Part shown: piece by piece, positions 22,831 through 32,242 of the stretch
How positions within the stretch are numbered: the stretch's first letter is position 1
Layout: every line of letters starts with the position of its first letter
DNA from: Thermoplasmata archaeon
GTDB lineage: Archaea; Thermoplasmatota; Thermoplasmata; Lutacidiplasmatales; UBA184
Reading direction: 5' to 3'
Length of the DNA stretch: 33,294 bases
Assembly: GCA_021819135.1 (NCBI GenBank)
Contig: JAKASE010000024.1
Location: forward strand, 1-33,294
Program-made: the position numbers and the translations under genes
The notes under the pieces: generated by a model
The model's input: the letters and a program-made list of their open reading frames with translations, nothing else
Databases searched by the model: none
Told to the model about the DNA's origin: nothing

Positions 22831-23415
22831 CTAGTCCCCTCCGTTCTCGGAAGCCACCGGTTCGGAGACGGACGGCGGGGAGGGAGCACGGGCGACAATG
22901 ACCTTGGCGGGCCGGAGGAGCCCCCCGAAGAAGCGGTAGCCCTGCTGGACGACCTCGGCGACCGTCCCGTCGGGATGGGGGTCGTCGGCCGGTCGCTCCC
23001 CGACGGCCTCCGCCTCCTCGGACCGGAACGGCCGGCCGGCGGTCGCGACCGGCTCGACCCCCTCGTGCTTGAAGAACATCGTCCACTCCCGGTCGAGGAG
23101 CTCGAGCCCCTGGCGGATCGGGTCCCCCGCGGGGAGACGCCCCAGCGCCTCCTGTGCCGCCCGGAACGCCTCGTAGATCGGGAGGAGCTCCCGGAGCAGA
23201 CCGGCCCGGGCCTGGCGGGTGAGCGCTTCCCGCTCGCGACCGGCCCGGCGGCGGAAGTTCTCGAAGTCGGCGAGGAGGTACTTGTAGCGCGTCGCCCAGT
23301 CCTCGCCGACCCGCTCCTCGCTCGGGGGGACGGTCGTCGGGGGCTCGACGACCGGAGCGGGGCCGGCCCCGGCGGGCGCATCCTTCTCGGTGCGGTCGAC
23401 CGAGGGCTCTACCAT
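22831..23415 (-). CDS. grpE: GrpE, nucleotide exchange factor for DnaK
   Basis: GrpE releases ADP from the Hsp70 DnaK. The 194-residue product has an acidic/Pro-rich N-terminus, a helical dimer segment (RYKYLLADFENFRRRAGRERE), a second helical part (LLRELLPIYEAFRAAQEAL) and the family-typical C-terminal beta domain HPDGTVAEVVQQGYRFFGGL-LRPAKVIVA. The last 20 residues are low complexity. dnaK and dnaJ are not adjacent here, unlike many genomes. The gene heads an operon with HMG-CoA reductase and pdxT and is divergent from gyrB. The minus strand has a T-rich segment (gtttttac) 28-37 bp before the ATG, suggesting a short or absent leader. Confidence 0.93.
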   Translation of the reverse strand: MVEPSVDRTEKDAPAGAGPAPVVEPPTTVPPSEERVGEDWATRYKYLLADFENFRRRAGREREALTRQARAGLLRELLPIYEAFRAAQEALGRLPAGDPIRQGLELLDREWTMFFKHEGVEPVATAGRPFRSEEAEAVGERPADDPHPDGTVAEVVQQGYRFFGGLLRPAKVIVARAPSPPSVSEPVASENGGD

Positions 23416-23564
23416 GGGTGCCCGTCGTTCAGGGGACCCTCCGTAAAAACCCTTCCCGACCCGGGCCGGAGGGGGTGCCGGGGGGCGTTCGGGACGCGCT
23501 CCGGTGGGTCCGACGGGGCGCGAGCTCCGGGGCCGGAAGTGGGGTCCGGAGAGGGGTCGTTTGG

Positions 23565-23582
23565 AGGTCGATTTTCCGACCT
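23565..23582. promoter_or_regulatory. Inverted repeat in the grpE-gyrB divergent promoter region
   Basis: AGGTCG (23565-23570) and CGACCT (23577-23582) form a perfect 6-bp inverted repeat around attttc. It lies 11 bp before the putative gyrB TATA box, a usual place for an archaeal activator or repressor site. The binding protein is unknown. Confidence 0.4.
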
Positions 23583-23592
23583 AAGCCAAGCG

Positions 23593-25563
<1,971 letters not shown>

Positions 25564-25583
25564 GACTCCCGGAGCCGGGGGTC

Positions 25584-26015
25584 CTACACGGGGGGCGGAT
25601 CGCGTCCCTCGAGCTCCTGTTCGACCTCGCGGATCTCCTGCTCCGCTCGCCGGACGGCCTCGTGCCAGAGGCGGGCCCCGATCGGGCCGAGCGTGAAGAC
25701 CACGCTCGTCAGCACCGACCCGACCGAGACGAACGCCATCAGCGACGCGAAGAGCTTCGCCGAATCGCTGGAGAGCGGGAGGGGAGGCCCCTGACCGGTC
25801 GCGAGCATGCTCTCGAAGTAGATCGCGTCGACCAGGCCGAGCCCCGCGATCGCGTGGAATCCCAGGGTCCCGACGATCAGCACCACGCCGACGAGGCCTA
25901 GCGAATAGACCGCGCGACGGACCTGTTTCTCGGAAAGCAGCCGTCGGCCCGCGGTACGGGGATGGCTGCGGGGGGAAGTTCGGGTCGGCGGGGGGCGGGG
26001 CACGGAACCGGACAC
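25584..26015 (-). CDS. Two-TM potassium-channel-like protein with atypical pore loop
   Basis: The frame is much longer upstream, but only the last 140 or so residues look like protein. I chose GTG at 26015; GTG at 26003 is equally possible. After a basic Pro/Arg/Ser tail come TM1 (AVYSLGLVGVVLIVGTLGFH), a pore-like loop (GLVDAIYFESMLATGQGPPL), TM2 (AKLFASLMAFVSVGSVLTSVVF) and a charged cytoplasmic helix (WHEAVRRAEQEIREVEQEL). The order matches two-TM ion channels, with the selectivity filter TVGYGD replaced by TGQGPP. Proteins with such G-x-GP loops occur in bacteria and archaea and are often annotated as potassium channels, but their conductance is unproven. It is convergent with gyrB. Confidence 0.65.
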   Translation of the reverse strand: MSGSVPRPPPTRTSPRSHPRTAGRRLLSEKQVRRAVYSLGLVGVVLIVGTLGFHAIAGLGLVDAIYFESMLATGQGPPLPLSSDSAKLFASLMAFVSVGSVLTSVVFTLGPIGARLWHEAVRRAEQEIREVEQELEGRDPPPV

Positions 26016-26166
26016 AGAGTCGGCCGCCGGACGACACGCCGCCGGCTCATAGACCTGTCCCCGGACGAGCGCGGGCTCGGCGTACGGCTCCTCCCGCGGG
26101 AGGGCTTCGACCCGAAGTGCTCCGCAGCGCGGAACGTCTTTTACGGAGGGACCGGTAAGCCCACCG

Positions 26167-27489
26167 ATGGCAATCGGGGAGCCACCGATCGGGCCGCTCG
26201 TCGTCCGGAACGCTCTTCTCGTCACCCAGGATCCCACGCGCCGGGTCCTCCGGGGCGACGTGCGCGTCGACGAGGGCCGGTTCTCCCACGTCGGACCGGA
26301 TGCGCCGCGCGACGGCGCTTCCCTCATCGATGGCCACTCGTTCGCGCTGGTCCCCGGATTCATCAACACCCACACGCATGTCGCGATGGCCCCCCTGCGG
26401 GGGATCGCGGACGACCGGGACCTCGCCGGGTTCCTCGAGACCCTGTTCGCGGTCGACGCCCGCCGGACGGAGCGCGATGTGGAGGCCGGCGCGCGCGCCG
26501 GGATCGCGGAGATGCTCCTCTCGGGGACGACCGCGTTCCTCGACCTCTACTACTTCGAGGACGCCATCGCGCGGGCGGTCGACGCGCTCGGGATCCGGGG
26601 GTTCCTCGGCTGGGCCGTCCTCGACCCGGCGCTCACGACGCAGACGGGGGCGCCCCTCGCGAACGCCGCGGCGTTCATCGACCGGTGGAAGGCCCATCCT
26701 CGCGTCTCGCCGCTGGCGGCGCCGCAGGGCGTCTACGTCTGCAACGAGGAGACCTGGCACGGGGCGAAGGAGCTTGCGGAACGGACCCAGACCCTCTGCC
26801 ACTACCATCTCTCCGAGACCCGGAAGGAGGTCCACGAGCACGAGGCGAAGACCGGGGACCGCCCCGTCGCCTGGCTCGACCGGATCGGGTTCCTCGGGCC
26901 GGGACAGGTCGCCGCGCATGCGGTCTGGCTCACGGGCGACGAGATCCACCGGCTCGCCGATCGGAAGGTGGGGATCGCCCACTGCCCGGCCTCGAACGCG
27001 AAGCTCGCCTCGGGCGGGGTCGCGCCGGTCGTCGAGCTCCGGGAGGCCGGAGCGACGGTCGCGCTGGGGACGGACTCGGTGGTGAGCAACAACAGCCTCT
27101 CGATGCTCCGGGAGATGCACATCGCCGGCCTCTTCCAGAAGAACCAGCGCTGGGACGCCGCGCTGCTCTCGGCCCAGGAGCTGCTCGACATGGCGACGAT
27201 CGACGCCGCGCGGGTGATCGGTCGGAGCGCCGACGTCGGCTCGATCGAGGTCGGCAAGCGCGCGGACTTCTTCCTGGCCCGACTCGACCATCCCACGCTC
27301 CTGCCGGCCCGACCGGAGGCGATCGTGTCACACCTCGCCTTCTCGGCGTCCGAGGAGGTCGTCGACTCGGTCTACGTCGACGGAGAGCCGGTAGTGCGGC
27401 ACCGTCGATTGGTCCGGGCCGACTGGTCGAAGCTCCTGCGCAACGCCGAGATCGCCGCCGACTCGCTCTGGTCCTCCGCCGCGAAGTAG
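26167..27489 (+). CDS. mtaD: Amidohydrolase, 5'-deoxyadenosine/S-adenosylhomocysteine deaminase type
   Basis: The 440-residue metal-dependent hydrolase has the amidohydrolase-superfamily metal and catalytic residues: His69 and His71 (FINTHTHVAMAPLRG), His214 with Glu217 (HYHLSET), His251 (AAHAVWL) and Asp303 (LGTDSVVSNN), plus AHCPASNAKLASGG. This set belongs to the MtaD/SsnA/TrzN branch. It deaminates methylthioadenosine, S-adenosylhomocysteine or 5'-deoxyadenosine, helping recycle SAM by-products; in methanogens a homologue (DadD) prefers 5'-deoxyadenosine. Which substrate is used here is not decidable from sequence. The presence of Dph2 and possible lipoate enzymes, whose chemistry produces such nucleosides, is compatible. 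Length is typical. Confidence 0.9.
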   Translation: MAIGEPPIGPLVVRNALLVTQDPTRRVLRGDVRVDEGRFSHVGPDAPRDGASLIDGHSFALVPGFINTHTHVAMAPLRGIADDRDLAGFLETLFAVDARRTERDVEAGARAGIAEMLLSGTTAFLDLYYFEDAIARAVDALGIRGFLGWAVLDPALTTQTGAPLANAAAFIDRWKAHPRVSPLAAPQGVYVCNEETWHGAKELAERTQTLCHYHLSETRKEVHEHEAKTGDRPVAWLDRIGFLGPGQVAAHAVWLTGDEIHRLADRKVGIAHCPASNAKLASGGVAPVVELREAGATVALGTDSVVSNNSLSMLREMHIAGLFQKNQRWDAALLSAQELLDMATIDAARVIGRSADVGSIEVGKRADFFLARLDHPTLLPARPEAIVSHLAFSASEEVVDSVYVDGEPVVRHRRLVRADWSKLLRNAEIAADSLWSSAAK

Positions 27490-27501
27490 CGCGGGGCCGG
27501 A

Positions 27502-28191
27502 CTAGCGCCTACCGAGCGAACGCACGAGTGCTTCCGCGAGCCCGACGGCGAGCTCCCGAGCGGGCTCGGCGATGCCGAGCTCCGCGAGCGATGTGAGCGG
27601 GGGGTCGATCGCGGGCTGGGCGAGCCCGGTGAGCCGCGCCGCGCGCTCCCGATCGATCCGGGCGGTGAGGATGCCATGGTGCAGCAGCGCGTTCCGGCCG
27701 AGATGCTGGGCCGCCCCGCCCAGGACGCGATCGCGCGCCCAGAGGACGCGCCCCCGCCCGCTCAGGAGACAGTAGTCCTCGGAGAGCGCGGGCGGCGGAG
27801 CCCAGCGGGTGGCGACCCCGCGGTCGGAGAGGAACTGCGCGACCCCGCTCCCGAACCGGTCGTAGGCGGTGACGAAGTCCCGTCCGACCCAGGGGTGGTC
27901 GCGGGGCAGGACGAGGGTCCAGGCGAGGTCGCCCGGAGCGTGCAGCACGCCCGTCCCCCCCGTGGATCGGCGGACGATCGGGAGCGACTCCGCCCGGACC
28001 GTATCGAGGAAGCCCGCGCTCGGTCCGCCCCCGACCCCGATCGACACGGCATGGTCCGACAGCACCGCGACGCGCACGGCCAGCCGGCCCTGCGCGAGGA
28101 GGGCGTCGTCCACGGCGATGTCCTCGGCGCAGGTGACCCCGGGGTCGATGCGGAGGAGGAGCCGGCCCTCGGGGGGTTCCCGGGAATCCAT
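27502..28191 (-). CDS. Lipoate-protein ligase A / octanoyltransferase family protein
   Basis: The 229-residue product, read from the Met in MDSREPPEGRLLLRIDPG, has the BPL/LplA fold signatures: RRSTGGTGVLHAPGDLAWTL near residues 74-93 and RVLGGAAQHLGRNALLHHGI near 155-174. The family attaches lipoate or octanoate to E2 and H proteins. The lysine that normally precedes the second motif (K-x-x-G-x-A) reads Arg155 (RDRVLGGAAQ), an unusual change at a residue important for acyl-AMP binding. The protein may be a divergent transferase or bind another acyl group. It is convergent with the deaminase gene and divergent from the thioredoxin-fold gene. A longer frame would run into that promoter, so the internal ATG is preferred. 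Confidence 0.8.
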   Translation of the reverse strand: MDSREPPEGRLLLRIDPGVTCAEDIAVDDALLAQGRLAVRVAVLSDHAVSIGVGGGPSAGFLDTVRAESLPIVRRSTGGTGVLHAPGDLAWTLVLPRDHPWVGRDFVTAYDRFGSGVAQFLSDRGVATRWAPPPALSEDYCLLSGRGRVLWARDRVLGGAAQHLGRNALLHHGILTARIDRERAARLTGLAQPAIDPPLTSLAELGIAEPARELAVGLAEALVRSLGRR

Positions 28192-28230
28192 GGCGGTCAC
28201 GGTGTCGTAGGGCCCCCTACCCCCCCACTC

Positions 28231-28240
28231 TAAATGATAT
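28231..28240 (+). promoter_or_regulatory. AT-rich promoter box for the thioredoxin-fold gene
   Basis: The run taaatgatat sits 25-34 bp before the ATG at 28265 in otherwise GC-rich DNA. That is the TATA distance from a transcription start at or next to the start codon, indicating a leaderless or nearly leaderless mRNA. Confidence 0.5.
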
Positions 28241-28264
28241 GAACTCGGGGACGGTGAATCGCCC

Positions 28265-28816
28265 ATGGCGGAACTATCGAACTTCCTCCTGCACGCAGGA
28301 GATCCGGCCCCGGATTTCGTCCTTCCCGGGGTCGACGGGAAGACCTACCGTCTCGAGGAGTTTCGGGACGACCCGTTCCTGCTCGTCGTCTTCTGGTGCA
28401 ACCACTGCCCGTACGTCCAGGCCTGGGAGGGCCGGATGATCGACATCGGGAAGACCTACCTTCCCCGGGGGGTCCGGACCGTTCTGATCAACTCGAACGA
28501 CGCCCGCGCCTACCCCGAGGACCGTTTTGCGTCGATGGTGCAACGGTCGGCCGAGAAGCACTACCCGTTCCCATACCTACAGGACGAGAGCCAGGCCGTC
28601 GCGCACGCGTACGGGGCTCTCGTCACGCCACACCCCTTCCTCTTCGATGGCCATCGCCGCCTGCTCTTCCAGGGGCGGATCGACAACGACCACCAGCACC
28701 CCGACCGGGTGACCGAGCGCTACCTGGTCCGGGCCCTCGACCAGGCGCTCGCCGGGGAGCCGGTGCGCCCGAGCGAGCGGCCCGTGCAGGGATGCACGGT
28801 GAAGTGGCTATCGTGA
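28265..28816 (+). CDS. Thioredoxin-fold AhpC/TSA-like redox protein
   Basis: The 183-residue product begins with the peroxiredoxin/TlpA-type lead LLHAGDPAPDFVLPGVDGKTYRLEEF and has an FWCNHCPYVQ redox motif (Cys45-x2-Cys48). Family stretches follow: LINSNDARAYPEDRFASMV, YPFPYLQDESQAVAHAYGAL-VTPHPFLFDG, and GRIDNDHQHPDRV. Such cytosolic proteins are annotated as thioredoxin-family or alkyl hydroperoxide reductase-like. They probably reduce disulfides or peroxides; the partner is unknown. There is no signal peptide. The 3' end overlaps the convergent Nop5 gene by 9 bp. Confidence 0.85.
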   Translation: MAELSNFLLHAGDPAPDFVLPGVDGKTYRLEEFRDDPFLLVVFWCNHCPYVQAWEGRMIDIGKTYLPRGVRTVLINSNDARAYPEDRFASMVQRSAEKHYPFPYLQDESQAVAHAYGALVTPHPFLFDGHRRLLFQGRIDNDHQHPDRVTERYLVRALDQALAGEPVRPSERPVQGCTVKWLS

Positions 28817-29821
28817 GCCCCGGCGGGGACGGCGGGACTTCGGCCGTCCCCGCTGCCCGGCCAGGGCCGCCCGTCGGGCCTCGAACGCGCGGCTGAGCGA
28901 CTCGTCGACCGGCGCGCCGACCCGGTCGAGACGGGACGCGATGGAGGCCTTTCCCGCGAGGGCGCGGGAAAGCTTCCCCCGCTCGGAGCGGGGCGCGGAT
29001 TGGATCGCCGGGTGGAGGAAGAGGAGGCCGTGGCGGGGCGGTGGGGCGTGGCCCCGGAGATGCTCGAAGAACGCCCGCTCGGCCCCCAGCACCTGGACCG
29101 TGCTCGCGGGCAGCCGGGCCAGCCGATCCAGTCCCCCCGCGGCGGCAAGGATGCGCGCCGCGAGATCAGGGCCCAGGACGCGCGAGAGGTTGGGGGCCCG
29201 GCGGGGCGCCGCCTCCTCGACCGCGCGCAGGAGCGCGGCGCGGTCGCGCTCGATCGCCCGGTAGAGCTCTCCCAGCCGGCGCCGGGCGTCGCCGAGGGCG
29301 GGGTCGACCGACCCGACCGTCGGGCCGACCCCGGGGGCGAGGGCGGTCGTCACCGCACGCGCATGGTCGGAGGCGTCGAGGTCGGGGGAGTCCCGGGAGA
29401 CCCAGCTCGCGAGCCGCTCTCCGATCAGGTTCTGCACGCGATCGAGATCGGCCAAGGCGCGTACCGCCTCCTCGAGGTGGATCGAGGGATCCCACGAGGC
29501 CTCGAGCGCGCGTTCCGCGGCGCGGAGGAGCGCCGGGCGGCGGGCGGCGGCCTGGACCGGTGTGGGGGACGGGAGCTCGGGGAGGGCGCCGGCCGGTGCG
29601 AAGGTCAAGCCGTGGGCCACGAGGCGGCGGTCCCCGGTCTGCCAGGGTTCCCCGGCCCGATCGACCAGGATCGCCGACTCCTCGGGCGTAAGGGCACCGG
29701 CCCACCGAAGGAGCATCCGTTCTACAAGGGCCTCGGCGTCCTCGGGGGCCGGCTCGGACCGAACGATCCTGTCCTCCTCGAGCAGGAACGTCCCGTACCA
29801 GGTCGTGACGACGGACCGCAC
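28808..29821 (-). CDS. nop5: Nop5 (Nop56/58-like), C/D-box sRNP core protein
   Basis: Nop5 scaffolds the archaeal C/D-box sRNP with L7Ae and fibrillarin for 2'-O-methylation of rRNA and tRNA. The 337-residue product has a short N-terminal fibrillarin-binding domain (TTWYGTFLLEEDRIV), a coiled coil, and the Nop domain: NLSRVLGPDLAARILAAAGG, LARLPASTVQVLGAE, then APPPRHGLLFLHPAIQSAP and RGKLSRALAGKASIASRLD. The frame is open 22 codons further up, but that part overlaps the divergent promoter, so I chose GTG at 29821, 22 bp from an AT box. The C-terminus is a short basic tail. Fibrillarin (flpA), usually adjacent, is missing from the neighbourhood. Confidence 0.85.
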   Translation of the reverse strand: MRSVVTTWYGTFLLEEDRIVRSEPAPEDAEALVERMLLRWAGALTPEESAILVDRAGEPWQTGDRRLVAHGLTFAPAGALPELPSPTPVQAAARRPALLRAAERALEASWDPSIHLEEAVRALADLDRVQNLIGERLASWVSRDSPDLDASDHARAVTTALAPGVGPTVGSVDPALGDARRRLGELYRAIERDRAALLRAVEEAAPRRAPNLSRVLGPDLAARILAAAGGLDRLARLPASTVQVLGAERAFFEHLRGHAPPPRHGLLFLHPAIQSAPRSERGKLSRALAGKASIASRLDRVGAPVDESLSRAFEARRAALAGQRGRPKSRRPRRGSR

Positions 29822-29842
29822 CTCCGGTGGGAGTCCCGGTCG

Positions 29843-29850
29843 AATAAATA
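29843..29850. promoter_or_regulatory. Shared AT-rich box of a divergent promoter (nop5 / enoyl-CoA hydratase)
   Basis: The sequence aataaata lies 24-31 bp before the ATG at 29874 and 22-29 bp before the GTG at 29821 on the other strand. One AT island seems to serve as TATA element for two leaderless genes, or two overlapping boxes share it. Confidence 0.45.
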
Positions 29851-29873
29851 GACGGGGCCCGCTCTTCGGAACC

Positions 29874-30740
<867 letters not shown>

Positions 30741-30760
30741 GCCTCGGGTCCCTCCGACAC

Positions 30761-30833
30761 GCCGCGGTGGCTCAGCTGGTAGAGCGGCTCCTTGGTAAGG
30801 AGCAGGTCGAGGGTTCAAACCCCTCCCGCGGCT
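30761..30833 (+). tRNA. tRNA-Thr (anticodon GGT)
   Basis: The cloverleaf has acceptor stem GCCGCGG/CCGCGGC, anticodon stem GCTCC/GGAGC with loop TTGGTAA (anticodon GGT at 30794-30796), and T arm GAGGG-TTCAAAC-CCCTC. CCA is not encoded and no intron is seen. Its last 19 nt are repeated downstream, marking it as a likely integration site. Confidence 0.95.
30815..30833 (+). repeat. Attachment-site-like copy A, within the tRNA-Thr 3' end
   Basis: TCAAACCCCTCCCGCGGCT, covering the T loop, 3' T stem and 3' acceptor stem of tRNA-Thr, recurs exactly at 31495-31513. Such duplication of a tRNA 3' end is what site-specific integration leaves. Confidence 0.8.
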
Positions 30834-30868
30834 CCCGAACAACGTATCCGCGGGGGAGCGTAGCCGGC

Positions 30869-30893
30869 CACTCCAATAGTCTTAATTGGAGTG
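30869..30893. promoter_or_regulatory. 9-bp perfect inverted repeat overlapping a TA promoter
   Basis: CACTCCAAT (30869-30877) and ATTGGAGTG (30885-30893) are exact reverse complements around a 7-nt spacer. The right half overlaps the AT-rich promoter-like cttaatt at 30881-30887, 34-40 bp before the antitoxin ATG. This is the expected place for an antitoxin-bound operator in an autoregulated toxin-antitoxin operon. Confidence 0.6.
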
Positions 30894-30920
30894 ACCCCAT
30901 AATGACAACTGACCTTGGCA

Positions 30921-31133
30921 ATGGCGGCAACCACCATCACGGTCTCTCAGGAAACGCGGAGGCTCTTGGAGGGCCTAAAGACTGGGGGCGCGACCTACGA
31001 CGACGTCATTCGAGGTCTGCTCATCGCCCATCCGACTCAGCTGACGATGGCGGAGCTGGCCCGGCGGATTCGAGAGGGAAAGCCCCATCCCATCGAGGAG
31101 TTGATCGCCCGCAGCCGAAAGCAGCTCTACTGA
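30921..31133 (+). CDS. Antitoxin-like small protein (VapB/DUF7557 type)
   Basis: The 70-residue product MAATTITVSQETRRLLEGLK, then GGATYDDVIRGLL, shows the short strand followed by helices of ribbon-helix-helix-like archaeal antitoxins. The second half (LTMAELARRIREGKPHPIEEL) is the likely toxin-binding part. A TTG at 30915 in the same frame is an alternative start. The toxin-like gene begins 7 nt after the stop. The 9-bp inverted repeat upstream is a likely operator. It lies directly downstream of tRNA-Thr. Confidence 0.72.
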   Translation: MAATTITVSQETRRLLEGLKTGGATYDDVIRGLLIAHPTQLTMAELARRIREGKPHPIEELIARSRKQLY

Positions 31134-31140
31134 GGGGACT

Positions 31141-31485
31141 GTGCCGTTCCGCCTCGATAGCATCGAGGAAGCGGACATCGAGTTTCTCGCCCTTCCTCCC
31201 GATGTTCGAGAGGTCTTCGTTGCCGCGTTCCGGGAGATTGCTGTGAGCGACACTCCCGTTGCCCATGGGCTGGGGTGGTACTCGGAGGAGTTGAGGCAGC
31301 GCCAACGGATCGCGCCCGAGGGGCTCTTCTCACTTCACGTCCGCAGTCTCTGGAGGGGGGTCTACTTCCGGCGTAGTGATTCCTTGGTCTTCATCGCGTT
31401 CGGTTTCCGACTGCCCGAGTTCTATGACAAGCTGAAGCGGTTGCGGAAGGCGGTCTCGGACTCGGGCGTATCGCAGCGGGTTTGA
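31141..31485 (+). CDS. RelE/ParE-like toxin candidate
   Basis: The 114-residue product starts at GTG, 7 nt after the antitoxin-like gene. Size, basic charge and the final segment (SLHVRSLWRGVYFRR, then SLVFIAFGFRLPEFYDKLKRL) fit the RelE/ParE fold, whose members cleave mRNA on ribosomes or block gyrase. I cannot assign catalytic residues with certainty. Its stop codon lies inside the direct repeat at 31481-31515, so the repeat forms the very end of the cassette. Confidence 0.65.
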   Translation: MPFRLDSIEEADIEFLALPPDVREVFVAAFREIAVSDTPVAHGLGWYSEELRQRQRIAPEGLFSLHVRSLWRGVYFRRSDSLVFIAFGFRLPEFYDKLKRLRKAVSDSGVSQRV

Positions 31486-31502
31486 ACCCATAGCTCAAAC
31501 CC
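31478..31502. repeat. 8-bp inverted repeat with 9-nt spacer inside copy B
   Basis: GGGTTTGA (31478-31485) and TCAAACCC (31495-31502) are exact reverse complements separated by acccatagc. Inverted arms with a 6-9 nt spacer are typical of tyrosine-recombinase core sites. The right arm is the tRNA T-loop sequence. Copy C keeps the spacer but has a damaged right arm. Confidence 0.5.
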
Positions 31503-31515
31503 CTCCCGCGGCTGG
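31481..31515 (+). repeat. Direct repeat copy B (tRNA-Thr-derived)
   Basis: This 35-bp unit, from tttgaacccatagctca to the end of ccctcccgcggctgg, recurs at 32398-32432 with three mismatches, all in one triplet (aac versus cgt). Positions 31495-31513 are identical to the last 19 nt of tRNA-Thr. It separates the two toxin-antitoxin pairs. Confidence 0.85.
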
Positions 31516-31660
31516 CCCCTCCCGTGAGGACCAGCCTTGCGCAGGGGTACTCCTCCACACTTCCTCCCGCCGCGAGTGTTGCTCGCCGAGTCACCGCGGC
31601 GTGAATGACCTCCTCTGCCTGCTGCTCCCCGGCACGAGGAGTCGGCCTCCGCCGAAGCCT

Positions 31661-31667
31661 CTTTTAG
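31661..31667 (+). promoter_or_regulatory. Putative TATA box of the second antitoxin-like gene
   Basis: The heptamer cttttag is 25-31 bp before the ATG at 31692, consistent with a leaderless transcript, and stands out in the surrounding GC-rich sequence. Confidence 0.4.
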
Positions 31668-31691
31668 GCGTGTCCATGTACGGTACTTGAG

Positions 31692-31922
31692 ATGGCATCC
31701 AATCCGCTCACCAGCATTCCTGTTCATGCGGACGTGGTGCACCGACTTCGGTCGTTGAAAACGGCAGACCAAACATGGGACAGCCTCCTTCGGGAAATGG
31801 CCGAGGACTACGTCCCTGCGGCGTGGTACGACCTGATGCAGCGTCGTAGGTCTTCGGGTCCGGACATCCCGGGAGCGGTGGTCCTCTCGCGCTCGCGACG
31901 ACTGGCAAAGCGGGGCCGCTAA
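31692..31922 (+). CDS. Antitoxin-like small protein, second pair
   Basis: The 76-residue product has ASNPLTSIPVHADVVHRLRS, then LKTADQTWDSLLREMAEDYV, the V/I-strand then helix-helix arrangement of small archaeal antitoxins. A basic C-terminal tail follows. It is only distantly similar to the first antitoxin-like protein, so the pairs are not a recent duplication. Two bases separate its stop from the GTG start of the toxin-like gene. Confidence 0.7.
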   Translation: MASNPLTSIPVHADVVHRLRSLKTADQTWDSLLREMAEDYVPAAWYDLMQRRRSSGPDIPGAVVLSRSRRLAKRGR

Positions 31923-31924
31923 CA

Positions 31925-32242
31925 GTGGTCTCGAAGATCGTATTCCGATCTCCCTCCGATCGTGAGTACCTTGCCCTTCCGCACGCGATTCGACTCACCT
32001 TCGAAGAAATCCTTCCGGAGCTCGCCCGAAACCCCTTCCGATCGGGCCCAGGATACCGAGTGGCGGAGGTACGGGGGTATCCCGGGCTCTGGAAGCTACG
32101 TTTGACCGAGTTCCCCCCACGTGCGTTTCGGGGGGTCTATGAGGTCGATGGAGACCTTCTCCGGTTCCTCGGGTTCGGCCCACGACCCGAGTTCTATCGC
32201 CGGTTGGCGCAGAAGGGTCGACTCTCTCCATCTCGCCATTGA
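31925..32242 (+). CDS. RelE-family toxin, second pair
   Basis: The 105-residue product starts at GTG, 2 nt after the antitoxin stop. It has the RelE/ParE pattern: DREYLALPHAIRLTFEEILP, FRSGPGYRVAEVRGYPGLWK, LRLTEFPPRAFRGVYEVDGD and LLRFLGFGPRPEFYRRLAQ. The G-x-W-K-L-R-L core and R-G-V-Y-E-V-D-G-D strand are typical of RelE-like ribosome-dependent mRNA interferases. It is better matched to the family than the first toxin candidate. It lies between direct-repeat copies B and C. Confidence 0.8.
   Translation: MVSKIVFRSPSDREYLALPHAIRLTFEEILPELARNPFRSGPGYRVAEVRGYPGLWKLRLTEFPPRAFRGVYEVDGDLLRFLGFGPRPEFYRRLAQKGRLSPSRH

Noticed and set aside
30902-30904. ATG before the first antitoxin as its start codon
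   Set aside because: It is out of frame with the antitoxin and gives an uninterpretable peptide.
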